The notes below the pieces were generated by a model. That model made no database searches, had not been told where the DNA came from, and saw only the letters and a list, made by a program, of their open reading frames with translations. Both the position numbers and the translations under genes were made by a program. DNA of 51,311 nucleotides, from the NCBI GenBank assembly GCA_015680685.1, contig MNCI01006837.1, positions 322,963-374,273 on the forward strand, written 5' to 3'. Below, piece by piece: positions 10,223 to 22,141 of this stretch (the first letter of the stretch is position 1; every line of letters begins with the position of its first letter). This DNA is from Gnetum montanum (Eukaryota; Streptophyta; Gnetopsida; Gnetales; Gnetaceae).

Positions 10223-10755
10223 TGATGCATACATTTGGGTCACGCAACATACCTTACAAAAACCTTACTTAAAGAGACTATTGCCTAGAGCATCTCTTGA
10301 ATGGCTATGGAAACCTAGGAATAGTCTCAACTAGTAAAGGCAACGTGTTGCTTCATATCGTTAAAAAAAAATAACAAGTATAATTAGTTTATTTAAGGTC
10401 TTTTTGAACATAAGTATGAAAGTGAGAAATAATTTCTAACTAGATTTGAAACTTAAATATAGATCATAAAAAATTTTAAAATTGGACAGAAAATGACCAA
10501 TACTCAATGAAAGTGCTGCTTAAATAATAAAAAAGAAAAAAAATTATGCAACAAAAAATGAAATACTTTATTATTAAACACTTTCATGAAATCACCTTCT
10601 AGTTAAAACTCAGAACCATACATAGCTAACTTTGAAATGATAATTGAAGCTTACAATTTAGCTTAAAATAACAATGGAAGTTTACAATTTAAGAAAGATA
10701 GAAAAAACTAAAGTAAGGAAGAACTCAATACTTAGCTCACTATTGAGCCTTGAAT
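10223..10755 (-). repeat. Gyp-1 upstream block, possible LTR
   Basis: Matches 47266-47780 over its length with small gaps. Both copies start TGATGCA on the plus strand, and the sequence to the left of that point is unrelated in the two, as expected at an LTR end. The other end is unclear because similarity continues into a coding-like stretch. Candidate 5' end in element orientation is TGAGCTAAGTA. No purine tract or second copy at the element's far end was found. Confidence 0.45.
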
Positions 10756-11195
10756 CTCCACTACTAGATCTATAGCCTACTAGAGTAGTATTCTAGCCTA
10801 CACCTCTAGTTGATAGACCTCTTCTAAGAGATCCTTACATTGTGATCTCTTAACCATAAGTAAACTAGAGAAAAATTGTTTATTCAAATGCAACTCAAAT
10901 TCTAGGCTCTTCTCTTCAACTTGAAGTAACCTAAAATTATCAATCCAATCATTAGAAAGGAAAGGGATATGAGAAAATTGGATTTTGGGTTTCCCCAGGG
11001 TTCAATCCCCTAGGATCTATACATCCTTCCTCTTTAATACTAGGCACTAGAGAAACCTAGGACAAGTCTCTTCAATCATTCCTGATTCTTTCATTCTCCT
11101 TCTCTTTTGGTTGGGCTCCTGTAGGTTGATGGTATTCCAAGCCCTCTTAGCTTCCTCCATCTGCTTGGCTTCTAAATCTGCAAACAAGTGAACAC
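10756..11195 (-). pseudogene. Unknown coding remnant (ORF X) upstream of Gyp-1
   Basis: Minus-strand frames read, in order, EAKQMEEAKRAWNT with a basic run (NQKRRRMKES), a stop, then HIPFLSNDWIDNFRLLQ and SLLMVKRSQCKDLLEEVY. The second part matches a 87-codon frame at 47781-48044 (SLLVVKRSQCKDLLEEVY). The family is not recognised. It lies upstream of gag in both Gyp copies. It could be an extra ORF ahead of gag, as in Ogre/Tat elements, or part of another element. Confidence 0.4.
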
Positions 11196-11199
11196 CATA

Positions 11200-12204
11200 C
11201 CCAAATTGTAGTATTAACATTCATTTAAAAATAAATGAAAATGAATGTTCTAGTAATTGGAACATAACTATCCATAGGGTAAAAGAATCATCTTTTATGA
11301 TTCTTAAAAGAAACTTAAGTGGATTATCATTGGAATTCAATGAAATTTATTTGCAAATGTAAAATCTCATATGTCAGTTGTCAAGATGCCTAAGATGAAA
11401 ATCATACACTTAAAGTGGAAACTAAACATCAATAAAATATGTTATTAGTAACTCTATTTTGCAAAAATTCAAAAGAGATATCATTATTCTAAAATAAGAA
11501 TATAATAATATTTCTTAGTAGGAATCAAACACTTAGGCAAGAACCAAAATCACAAATCATCAACAATTCCTAAAATTTCAAAACAAGGAGAAAGAGAAAA
11601 AATGAAAAGCACCCCAATGGAACCAAAAAAATTACAATTAAAATTATATATATGTGAGTCTAAAATGTTGAATTGTGAATTTTAGAAATAGTGCTGGATG
11701 TGAAGTGGGAATGCTCATCTATGGGGTAGGACTAATTGTCGCTTGTCAGTACTATGGTAACTAGAATCTTTGATGGAAGGTTGTTAGCATGTCATTATTG
11801 TGGCTACAATGATAACTAGTTTGTTTACAGTTGGGCTTATTGGTGTGTGTGATGGTGGGCTTTGAGCTTGACGCGTCTCCTTAGCTTTGAGCTGTAATAG
11901 ATAATTTTAGTCTTGAGTGGTGTAACTCTATCGAGTGTATGTTGCACTATTGAGGAGTGGTGCTATGCTTGAGCGTTGAAACATGAGACATTCTTCCATT
12001 GATAGCTAAGATTGGTGGGAGTTTTTGAGTGATTGATGTAGTACTTGTGCCTACTTATTATCCTTCTATGAACAAGTTTCTCGGTGAGTCTATTCCTTTT
12101 TTTTTTCACTCTCTGCTCTAATTCTTTGGAGTGTTTGGATTGGAGCTCAACGAAGTTTGCATGATCCGAACTGTCTCTTCATTATCTAATGTTGGAGGAA
12201 AATA
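11200..12204. other. No gene seen
   Basis: AT-rich sequence between the Gyp-1 upstream region and the LINE. Part of 11650-12204 may be the 5' untranslated region of the LINE; nothing in it is diagnostic. Confidence 0.35.
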
Positions 12205-13332
12205 ATGGACTCCTCCAATAGTGAGTTACAACCCACTAAGAATACTTCTACTATGGATGATAATGATAACATCTTATGTTTTCTTGAAAATAGCTTTGAT
12301 CAAACCATTCAAACCATCACTCGATTTTATGCAATTTGCTTTTTTACTAGCAAGATTTCTCCTACCTTAGTTTTTCAAGACTGAGCTAACAAGTTCTAGG
12401 AATCACAAAATATTATATCAACCCTAGCTTCTAATCATATGACATGGTTTTTTCTTTTTTCTTTGGAAACCAAGGCTAAGGTAGACTTTGTGAAAAAACA
12501 ATCTATTTGGGATGTTTATGGATATTTTTTAGTGCTTTAACCTTGGAAGGAGGATTTTGACTTGGAAAAAGAAAGCAAAAGTATTTTGCTAGGCTAGATT
12601 GAATTTCTAGGACTCCAATTACACTTTTCTCTACATGTTAACATTCTTTCTACGTAGATTAAGGAGCTTTTTGATATGGAGTTCTTTTTAGGTTTCTATC
12701 CAAGATTAACTTGATGAGTTTGTGTCAAAATTAATATGCAAAAGCAACAACTAGACTTGCTGGAGTTTGATGTTAAAGGAAAGACATTAGTATCAAATAT
12801 TTAATATCTTACACTCCCAAATCATTGTTATCATTATCTTGATCTTAATCATAGGAAAGCTCAATGTCCAAAACTACTGGCCAAGACTGAAGCTAAAAGA
12901 ATTTTAGCTAAACAAGTTAGTAAAGAATTTAAAGATAAAAATATATCTAAGGTTATAGGAAATTATACTGTTGAGGTGCAGCCCTTAGATAATCCTTCTC
13001 CTTTAGATCCTAAGATGATAAATATAGAAGACATGAATATAGAGGCTATTGATGCTACTAAGAATCCTCTTAATTAAAAAGGGGCTCCAAAATATGTTAC
13101 TAGTGGTTGGGAGTAAGTTACTCAAAAATCTTATGCCTGAGTCACATGTGATAATCCTATGCTTAGGAATTTACCTAAAGGGTATTGATCCTCAATTTTT
13201 TCTAATGATAATCATTCTGCTAGTAGAATATTAGGTGCTTATCATCATTTAGTAAATAGCTTTGAGTCCATGAATTATTTTATGGCTTTAGCAGTTGAGG
13301 GAGATCCTCCTTCATCTTCACATCCACGATGA
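12205..13332 (+). pseudogene. LINE ORF1 (DUF4283-like, zinc knuckle)
   Basis: One frame of about 375 codons with about a dozen stops but no apparent frameshift, from ATG 12205 (MDSSNSELQP) to TGA 13330-13332. The stretch KKQSIWDVYGYFLVL, a stop, PWKEDFDLEKES and FLGLQLHF fits DUF4283, the RNA-binding-like domain of plant L1 ORF1. A knuckle follows near 12825-12870: CYHYLDLNHRKAQC, which is CX2CX4HX4C with the second cysteine changed to tyrosine (TGT to TAT). The stop overlaps the ORF2 start as ATGA. Confidence 0.75.
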
Positions 13333-16300
13333 AGTGTCTCTCATGGAATGTTAGGGGACTGTTAGATCCTCATAGAAGAGATTATATTTGTAGGCATTAC
13401 CTAGATGTTGCCTTTATTTAAGAATTTAAAATCCAAGGATTTGATCTTCAAACTTGTTGTAAGAGTACTTTTCATATAGTTATTATATCTCTTCTCACCA
13501 TGAGAATGGTAAAGGGGGAGCTATAATTCTTCTTCAAAGTGGATGGTAGGAGTGTGTTATCAATCATGGTTATGATAATTTAGGGTATTCTTATTGAGTT
13601 TAGTTACAACATACTAACAAAATCCTAGGTTTCATTTCCATTTACACTCCTTGTAGCTTGAATGATTAAAAGATTTTTTGGAATTGGATTAGGCACAACT
13701 TGCCTACAACTAATTGATCATTGTATGAGACTTTAATATGATTGAGAATATGGAAGATCCATTTGTAGGATAGAGAGGTGATTTAGACAATATTTTGCTC
13801 TCCTTCTGGCTTTCGTTGAAGAGAAAATTGAATTTGCAAGAAGGTAATGAAAATTACCCCTATTCTAGTACTTCTAATTGGTTTACTTGGAGAAATGCTA
13901 GACAAGGGCAATCTAACATTTATTCTAGGTTGGACTGAGTTTACATGTCTGTGAATGCTTTAATCCAATTTACTATCACTAATGGCTTCTATTTAGGTAG
14001 ATTATACCCAAGTTCTATTAGATTATTATCCCATTCACTGGCCTCTTTCCTTTTCTAGCTGCTCCTGATCTTCCAATGTCCTTTATAATTTTACCACTAT
14101 CTTTCTTTACAGAAACTCCATGTGCTCTTTATTGATGAAAATATGGAATTTGCATCCTAAACCCCTTGGAGAATATGGTTGGATAGATTGGTGGACTAAT
14201 GCTTGTACTCACCTATAGTAGTTTTCCAAGGATGTGAGTAAATTGGTGGCTTCTTGACTAAATTCTCATAAGTTCAACCTTCATAAGAAAATCATTTTAT
14301 TACAAAATGCTATTAACAGAGAAGAATATACTATGGCTTAATTCTATTATTTGCAAATAGCCAAGGAGAACATGCGTATTATGGATCATCATGAAGCTAG
14401 AAGTGCTTACCTTTGCACCTATCTTTCTCAACTTCATATGGTGACTAGGCTACTAAAGATTTTTTTTTTGTCTCCTAAAAGGAAAGCTCCCCTCTCCTAA
14501 AATCCTAGTTATTTAAGTCAACGATAATATCTTTACCTCTAAGACTAACATCTTATAGGCTTTCTTTGATTCTTCTCTATTACTTTTTGCAAAGAAGATA
14601 TTGATCCTATTGTAGTAAACACTTGCTTAGGAGTTATTACTCTTTTTAATCACTCCATATTTGGTGATGCTACTCTTGTTTCTAACTAAGATCTTGATAA
14701 GGCTTTTCAACAACTTCATGATGGCAAAGCCCTTAGTGTGGATGGTCTTCTTACAAAATTTTTCAAGAAATTCTAGCCCACTCTTCAAGATACCATCTAT
14801 AGTATGTATAAGGAAGCTCTTAGGAAAGGTTGTTTTGGCAAAGTAATCAATGCCAGTATTACTAAGCTTCTACCCAAATTAGAAGATCATATATGCATTA
14901 ACACCTAGTGTCCTATCACTCTTTGTTATCTACAAAATTTTTGCTAAAGCTATAGCTAATCAATTAAAACCATTTCTTCCTCATCTCATCACCAAAGAGA
15001 AAACTAGTTTTGTTCAAGGTAGGTATATCTTAGATAATGTCATTACTATTATTAAGGTCTTGCATTGGGCTTCCTCCACTAACCAAAAATTCATTCTTCT
15101 TAAGCTCAATTTTGCAAAAGCTTATGACATTCTTGATTGGTCCTTTTTAAGAAGTGTTTTTAAGCATCGTAACTTAGGTATTGTTTATGATAGACATATT
15201 GATCTTGCTTTATCAAAGGCCTCTTTAGTTATTTGTGTTAATGGAACCTTCTCTAAGGTTATTAAGCTTCAAAAATAAGTCCAATAGGGATTTCCTTTAG
15301 CTCCTTCTCTTTTTATTCTTGTTTTTGATGCTCTTAGAGATGTTCTAAGAGATGACAACGATTCTATGAGGTTACAAGGTATCTCTCTTCCAAAAGAGGG
15401 AAAGGATCTCATTTATAGCCAATTTGTGAATGACACCTTTCTCACTTTGCTTAAGGACCATCATAATTTTAACACTGCCTTGGATTACATTAACATTTAT
15501 TGTAGAGCCTCAGGAGCTAAAATGAATTGGAGCAAAATGCAAGCTATTTAGTTTAGCTTCTCTCCAAGGCCTACTTGGACTTATCATTATAATATTAAGT
15601 GGCTTTATCCAATAGATGTTTTCACCCTTTTGGGTATCTCGATAGCTTTATTCTCTATGCCCACCACCTAATGGAATAATGTTGTGGAAAAAGTGAAACA
15701 TAAGGCTTTGAAATGGGCTTCCAAACCCTTATCTCTTGTAGGTAGATTTATCATAGTTGACCATATTCTAAGCTCCACTCATGTGTACTACTCTTCCTTC
15801 ATGGCTCCTTCCAAACCTTCCTTTCAGAGCATCAAAAAAAATTCCTAGGATTTTTTTATGTAGGGATAAGGAAAATCACAATGCTTTTCATCAAGTTGCT
15901 TGGGATATTTTCATTTTAAGTAAGGAATATGGGGGCTTGGGCCTCCTCTCTGTTAAGCACCAAAGTATTATCTTGGCCTCTAAGTGGATCACTTATTATA
16001 TAGAATGTAATGAAGCTTGGAATATCCTATTTATGCATAATATTTCTTATCTTGGTAATCACCACAGATGGAAAACACTCATTGGAGCAATTGGATCATC
16101 CATAGAGGTTCTCAGAAGATTATAGGTTTGTTCCTTTTCAAGCAAATTTGGCAGTGTTGGAGTCAACTTAAAGGTTTTTTGCAATGGAAACCTACCTAGT
16201 TAAGCCTGAACTCTTTGTTGATGCACTCCATCTAGTGGTCACCTATTTTCAAAAAGAATTTGAGTCGTCTACATGAAGAATTTTTTCATAGAGCCAATTG

Positions 16301-17010
16301 TTTTGCTTATCACAATCTCCACCATGTTGATAAATTATCTTCTATTAGGAATGATTCTATTGCCCTCTCTTGGAAACATTCCAAAGTTAAATGGGGGTTT
16401 CAAATACAAGATACTCCTATTTATTAGCACATTGAGCATGTTCTTTCCAACTTTTGTGTTTATAAGTTGCACAATAATACTTCTTGATATGATGACTGGT
16501 TTTGGCTTGATGATTTTCCTCTATGTTGCCTATGACTTTCTAAAGCCAAATCTTGGTTTCATTCATAAGAATTATAAATTTTCACTTTAAATAGAAGATG
16601 GAAAGTGAAATTTGAGGATCACCATTAGAAAGCTATTTTCCATCATGTTTGAACTTCCAAGGCCCAACCTAAGCATAGTTCTATTCTTCATCCTTGATTC
16701 ATCAAGGTCTTCCCATTGGACATAGGCTTTACTTCTTATGAGTTGATTGCCATAAATGCACCATTTGTCAAGCTGATGAATCTTTTTTGTATGTTATTTT
16801 TGGTATGCATGTTCTTTCAACACATTTGGAAGTGGTGTCAATTTTTTTAAGTTTTTATTCCTAATCAGTCTATCGATTTCCATTTATGTATCTTCAATGA
16901 TGATTGTGTTAAGCAACACCTTCAAAAGGCTTGGAAGATTCTCCTCTTTGAGATTATTTTATTTATTTGGAAATGTTATGTAGATGGACTAGTATCAAAA
17001 CACCAACTAC
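13329..17010 (+). pseudogene. LINE ORF2 (endonuclease, reverse transcriptase, zf-RVT)
   Basis: Starts MKCLSWNVRGLLDP (13329), the start of the APE-type endonuclease. Reverse transcriptase motifs follow in changing frames: ALSVDGLLTKFFKKF (about 14735), LNFAKAYDILDW (about 15105), GFPLAPSLF (about 15290), YSQFVNDTFL (about 15415) in place of the usual FADDT, and MNWSKMQAI. Next come the conserved block LVGRFIIVDHILSS (about 15740) and GGLGLLSVKH. The zf-RVT remnant CHKCTICQADESF lies near 16750. Stops and frameshifts are frequent. The end is approximate. Confidence 0.8.
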
Positions 17011-18229
17011 ACTAAATTTGACTACTATATGAAGTGCTATATTACTAGCAATGTTCAACTTTAATGTCAAGAGCTAGGCTTTGACTATAATATTACATTC
17101 TCTTAAGGAGTATCCCTTTTGAGTTTCCTATTTTGGTTTTTAGCTTTCATCCTAGGAGGTGCAATAAGCTTTTATCTTGTTGTGGGTGATTGGGGGTTAC
17201 CTTGCAACCGTGGGCTCTATCAAGGCTTTGGTTTTAAGGTTTTTTCTCCATTTTTTGGTTCATCTTAATAGTAGTGCTAAATCTATTCTTGTCATCTATT
17301 ACCACCTAGGCTATGTAGGACTTGAAAGGGAGTAGCACATGCGTATCAACACATTGTCATTTGTCATTGTTCATCTACAACCACCTCACATGCTACTCCC
17401 ATCACCACCTCACACTACTCTTTTCTACCGTTAGTGAAGATTTCATCATTAGCCATAACCCCCACCAATAGGAACTAGCATGGTTATTTCTAGAGGAATC
17501 CTCTCATCCACATGCCACTACTTCAACCACTCACACCATAGCTACCATCTACTCTAGACACTATGCCTTTATCCTTGCTTTGTTGCCTACCTCCCATCCA
17601 CTATGTCACACTATACATGCCCACACCTACACCCACTACTTGGTGCCACCAAAGCTTAGTAGTATCATCCTATCCATCATGGCGTCAAGAGGGTTCAATC
17701 CCTACAAAATCTTATGCACTTTGCTTCAAGCGTTACTTGTATCACTAAACTACACTTGATAATGACTTAGCTAGCAAGTTAGATAAGACACCATATTTGA
17801 GACTCAACACAATTGAAACTTATGGGCTCCAGAGAGAAAATGGAAATAATATTAATTAGATATTCTCCAAAACCTTCCTATAGTCCTATGTCCAAGAAAT
17901 CCAAGCTCTTGTATTAAATTAATTAATTTGATAATTGCATGTTTCCAAAGTATACCTCAAGTTACATGTATTGAACTTTGAGTTACATTCAAGCACAAGG
18001 ATACCCAAAACAATAGAAATTTTAAAGGTGCAAGAATATGTAAAATATAAAGAATAAAAAACATCACAAAATTATGACATAAAATAAAATATTTAAGTAA
18101 AATATAATGTTCTAATGATGATTGAAAAAATCACATAATCAAAAGAGTAGTAAACATGAGACACATTTTCACACCACCTTATTTAATCAAGATTTAATAT
18201 ATAACTTTATAAATCATAATTTTAACTAA
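17011..18229. other. No gene seen; possible LINE 3' tail
   Basis: 17011-17290 may be the LINE 3' end. 17290-18229 shows no coding frame, LTR or RNA gene that I can recognise. The stretch 17390-17720 is unusually rich in CAC/ACC trinucleotides. Confidence 0.35.
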
Positions 18230-19117
18230 TGATGAGTGGTGAGGTACCCCTACACTAAACCATACGAATACGAGCGTTACACGCGCGATCCGGTTGAACT
18301 ACGCAGACTAAGTACCTACACACCTTATGGAACACTTAAGGTTAATCGTTCATTGTCTTCCCAGACTTACTTGTATTTGTCACAGTTGTATGGTTAAGTA
18401 AGTCTGAGGTATATGATTTTTATGTCTTTTATGTTTTATCTCCTATGCTGATAAGGTGAAGGGTGAAGAGGCTAAGTAACTAATTTTAACTAACTAAGTC
18501 TTAATTAACCTAGCATCAGTATCCATTCCCACTTATCATTCACACCTTGAACCAATGCAACCTTGGTTACCAAATGTAGTCGTTGCTGGGATCACCAAGT
18601 GTAATGCACGTGCTTGAAGTAGTCGTACTGAATGCACTTAACTAGGAGAGAAGGGTTGAGAGAGAATTAATGACTAATAAAGCATATAAATAATTAATAG
18701 TAAATAATAATAAATAAAGTCCTATATAGCCTATTCCATGCACTGCAAGGTTTATCCAAGAAGTTTGTCTTTATTTCTGTACACAAACTTGTGTTCAGGT
18801 ACAACATTTGCTCGAATAATGATCCGTTCACTTTGGATCTCCTACTGCAGGCACATGGAAATTATTCTATCTCTGGAGAGGTAAAACTGCCAGATTTTCG
18901 CTACAGTCTAGGCCTAGAATGTAAAACAAGGGAGAGCCACCTCTTATTTATAGATTTGGCAACGCACTGCGACATCGCGTACGTGATATCGCAAGGGAAG
19001 ACGCGATATCACGAGGGATGCGATATCACGGTAGATGCGATATCACGTACGCGATATCGCGGCAGATGCGATATCACATATGCAATATCGTGGCCCATGC
19101 GATATCACGTCCCATCA
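18230..19117 (-). repeat. 3' LTR of Ath-2
   Basis: An 888-base LTR from TGATGAGTGG to CCCATCA. Its R/U5 part matches Ath-1 closely (GTCTTCCCAG, GGTATGTGAT-like blocks). The half from 18720 to 19117 matches the partial LTR at 24751-25075, except that the palindrome array is longer here. Confidence 0.88.
18944..19110 (-). promoter_or_regulatory. Ath-2 3' LTR: TATA box and nine-unit GATATC array
   Basis: TATAAATAA on the minus strand at 18944-18952. Upstream of it, at about 18968-19110, nine copies of GCGATATCGC or variants (GCGATATCAC is the commonest, also GCGACATCGC, GCAATATCGT). The GATATCAC form is what C-to-T change at the CpG of GATATCGC would give on the other strand. Confidence 0.6.
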
Positions 19118-19134
19118 TACCCCCATGACTGAAT
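19118..19134 (-). other. Polypurine tract of Ath-2
   Basis: On the minus strand ATTCAGTCATGGGGGTA lies directly before the LTR start TGATGGG. The same spot reads TTCAGTTGTGGGGGTA in Ath-3 and ATTCAGTCGTGAGGGTA in Ath-4. Confidence 0.75.
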
Positions 19135-19305
19135 AAAAAATCATCCTTGAGTTCCTTACAAAATATTGGGATGGTATGGGATTATTGACTCAAATGGAAG
19201 TAATGATGAATGGGATGATATGTGAATGGATCATCATTACAGAACAGGATAAAATTGGTGTTCATGACAACAAGAGTGAACACCTTATACATTTGACATC
19301 AGGCC

Positions 19306-19614
19306 TTATTTGGCAGCTGAGAAAGAGAGAGAGAGAGAAATAAGGTTTGCTGCTACCAACGCCAAGATTGCGCCTTTCGTTGTCCATCCGTAAGCGCACC
19401 ATCCATCTTGTTCTTTGCATAGCTGTTTCAATACCAATCCATTCCAAGTGTTTCCTCCAGATCCAATCCATTGTTGTATGATTTCCATCTGCGCATACAA
19501 CATAGTCTTTATATTAGCAAGGGTAAATGAATCATAATGCAATTGATACCTTGCTTTGGTGAAAGGTCCATTGGCTAAGTTGTGGTATGGCTGATACGGA
19601 TCTGGAGATATCAT
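19306..19614 (-). CDS. Unrecognised ORF near the Ath-2 3' end
   Basis: A 102-codon open frame, MISPDPYQPYHNLANG... ending SLSFSAAK. It stands between an internal AGTCATGGGGG motif (19672-19690) and the 3' purine tract, where Ath-3 and Ath-4 have ORF2, but it shares no visible similarity with ORF2. It may be a chance frame or a fragment of captured sequence. No function is assigned. Confidence 0.25.
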   Translation of the reverse strand: MISPDPYQPYHNLANGPFTKARYQLHYDSFTLANIKTMLYAQMEIIQQWIGSGGNTWNGLVLKQLCKEQDGWCAYGWTTKGAILALVAANLISLSLSFSAAK

Positions 19615-21302
19615 AGTGGTGACTACCGAAGGTGTAGGGGTTAGGAGAAAATCGAAAAAATTTGGGTCTAGACCCCCATGACTAAGAGTGAACCTCCGGT
19701 GGTGATAGAATGGAGACAGAAAAAGAACAAGGAAGATGGAGAAAAAGAGACAACCATAACGTTGATGAAATGGATGTCAAGATGGAAATGAACAAAATAG
19801 AATGGATTGCAAAAATATTAAGGGAAAGAATTTAACTAGTGCACCAAATAGGAATGTCAGTGGGTCCTCCCCAAAGTAGGCTCATGCCCTTAATGCCTTG
19901 ACAAACCCACATTTAAAGAGTCCGTAGGCTCTAGGAATGCCATTTGAAATAAGAGTTAAAGTCTTAACCACAAGAATTTACCAAAAAGAAAACAATGCGT
20001 TAACCCAAATATACACTAATGATACAACCGGTAATGAGGTGAACAATGGAGAGAAGGATGGAGAGAAGAGAATGGAATGAAATCCCAAGAACAAGGTGGT
20101 GTACAGCCCCTTGTGTATTTCATGGTTAATGTGACTTAGCAAATCCCATTCCAAGTCTGGCCTTACACAAACCACTTCTAGTGACTTCTCATTAATGCAT
20201 TTGGCCAATCCATCCTCTTGAAGTAACAAGAATGTCTCCACCAAAGAGCCACCACCATTTCGACGAAATGAAGGAGGAGAGAATGGGAAGCGAGAAGGGC
20301 CTTAGTTAGAGGAAACATTTTTATTTTAGTTTCATAACCAATGCTTGTAGCCCAAGAGATTATTTTTTCTAAGGGGTGTGCTTTGAATTCTCACTTTTTT
20401 TTTGTTTTATGTGTTTATGCGTGAGAACAACACCATGCAAAGACTTTGTTATTTTTATTTGCTCAACTTCTCGATAATTAAGTAACATCAAAAAGGTAAG
20501 AAAACTCAAGAAAAAACATCCAAGCACCCAAGAGAATGGCCAACACAAATGCATCAAGTTCCCTTGAAGTCATACCCTTTTCAATGCTTGAGTCCTTCGT
20601 TAGTTTGAGAAATGCCCAGTCACCGATTTGTTAATAGTTCTTATTTAGAAAGGAACTGTACATTTCCAAGCCGAGAGAGACCATAGAACTGGTGGATGTA
20701 TGGATGAAGTGGACTCATTGCTTGTCATATCAAAAGAATCATACCTTAGTATCAACATCATAACTTAAAGGTAAAAACCAAACATTAGCAATCAATAGAA
20801 ACATAGTTCATACCATCATTAAGAACACTTATTAAATGACAAACTTGACAAGATGGATAACACACACAAGAAATGAAAAAGTATGAACGATGTTGTAAAA
20901 CAAAAAATAAGAAAAGTTAAAGAAATTTGTAAAACAAAAATGTGTTAAAAAAACGTGAAAAATAAAAATGTGTAAAAAAAACGTGTATAAAAAATATGTA
21001 AAACAAAACTTGTAAAACAATAATGTGTAGAACAAAAACTAAAAAGAATTGAGGGCCCCGAATGATCAGCATAGGTGGCCATCTCCCCCATGATTGAATG
21101 AAAAGGGAGAGATCTAAAATAATGAGCATTTGTTTGAATTTCGTAGAAGAAACCAACTTCTCCCAATTGATGTCTTCAGGTTAAGAGTTGGAAGTTGGCG
21201 ATGCTCATATTCCAATGTGTCTATGCTCTCGCTATGGGTGTAGGTTGTTTCCCCAGTTTGTTCCATGCATATTGGGTTGCTCTCTTGATTAGCGGTCAAC
21301 CA
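19615..21302 (-). other. Ath-2 interior without recognised gene
   Basis: No reverse transcriptase, integrase or other known frame. It contains two AGTCATGGGGG-type motifs (19672-19690 and, as AATCATGGGGG, 21085-21095) and an A-rich repeat at 20885-21045. Confidence 0.5.
20885..21045. repeat. A-rich degenerate tandem repeat
   Basis: Short units of the type TTGTAAAACAAAAATGTG and ATGTGTAAAAAAAACGTG repeat with slips over about 160 bases. The reverse strand gives meaningless Phe-rich open frames. Confidence 0.6.
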
Positions 21303-21880
21303 CTAGGTGTTCTCTTGTTGAGTGGTTACTACATACAGGCATCTTTGAATGTTATCCTCTGGTGCACACCGGTTACATGCAAGAAATGAGCATTCCTCCA
21401 TGTCATCACCCTCTAAGTCACTGTATGTGATGCATGGAACTTTCTTCTTCTCGATCTTTCCATAAATGTTTACCTTCGATATTTCCAAGGAAAGATTGTG
21501 GATTCCTAGGCATGCGTCTATTGTACTTAGCCATGCCCTTCCCATTATAATTGGGAAGTCCCCTTTGTCATTGTTTATGTGGATCACCATGAAATCAACT
21601 GGGTATGACCAACTACACACAGTGGTAATGATGTCCTCCACCAATCCCAAGGGAAGGGTGATGTACTGGTCAGCTAGATCTAGTTGAATATTTCTCTTCT
21701 TAAGTGGAGGCAGGTTCCAGGCTTGATACATTTCTCGTGAGATTAAGTTGACTCCAGAACTTGAGTCAAGAAGAGCCTTATGAGGTTCATTCCTAGTGAC
21801 TTGGAGGTAGATTAAGGAACTTCCAGGGTCAGATAGTTTCCTGGGAAGGTGGCCTACCTTGAACTAGTCGGTAATGGTTT
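21303..21880 (-). pseudogene. Ath-2 aspartic protease (retropepsin)
   Basis: The minus strand reads NEPHKALLDSSSGVNLIS, then PPLKKRNIQLDLADQY, PLGLVEDI, YPVDFMVI and FPIIMGRAWLSTIDA. This is the plant gypsy retropepsin layout, close to Athila-type proteases (LADxSxxxPxGxVEDV, then GRPFL). The catalytic triad expected as D-S/T-G reads D-S-S here (AGT TCT GGA after GAC TCA), so the enzyme is probably inactive. The final stretch 21303-21731 is open (142 codons). It follows gag on the same strand. No polymerase follows it. Confidence 0.75.
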
Positions 21881-22141
21881 GTGTTAACATAACCATGTGC
21901 GTTAAGCTCTGTGGTTGTTTTGAAGGGAGCCCTAAAGCCTTATGTGTTGGAGGAGCATACACAGATTCAATTGCTTGTGGTTGTGAGAGCTTGTCTGGGC
22001 TTTTGGTTCTAAAGAAAGATCTTCTCTTCTTGCGGTTGTTAGAACCAGCAATAGGTTGAAGGTTTACAGCTCTCGTAGCATTACATTGCTACGGTTGAGT
22101 GGGGAGTTTCCCTTGCATTGTTGGAGTAGGAGGTAGTGGAA

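Larger units (their letters stand above)
12205..17010 (+). mobile_element. Decayed L1-type LINE
   Basis: Two consecutive decayed ORFs on the plus strand: ORF1 with a DUF4283-like domain and zinc knuckle, ORF2 with endonuclease, reverse transcriptase and zf-RVT. This is the standard plant L1 layout. I could not place the 3' poly(A) end or target-site duplications; LINE sequence may continue to about 17290. The many stops and frameshifts show an old insertion. Confidence 0.85.

Noticed and set aside
17390-17720. CAC/ACC-rich stretch as a possible Pro/Thr-rich coding exon
   Set aside because: No frame stays open with a consistent pattern and no similar copy is seen in the window.
18968-19110. 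Regularly spaced palindromes suggested a CRISPR-like array
   Set aside because: Units are 10 bases, spacers are 4-8 bases and repeated themselves, and the array lies inside an LTR of a plant retroelement.
20832-21166. Several Phe-rich minus-strand open frames that look like membrane proteins
   Set aside because: They are reverse translations of an A-rich tandem repeat and overlap each other in several frames.
21303-21731. First read as a possible host protein of 142 residues
   Set aside because: The LADQY, VEDI, VDFMVI and GRAWL pattern, and gag directly upstream, identify it as the Ath-2 protease.
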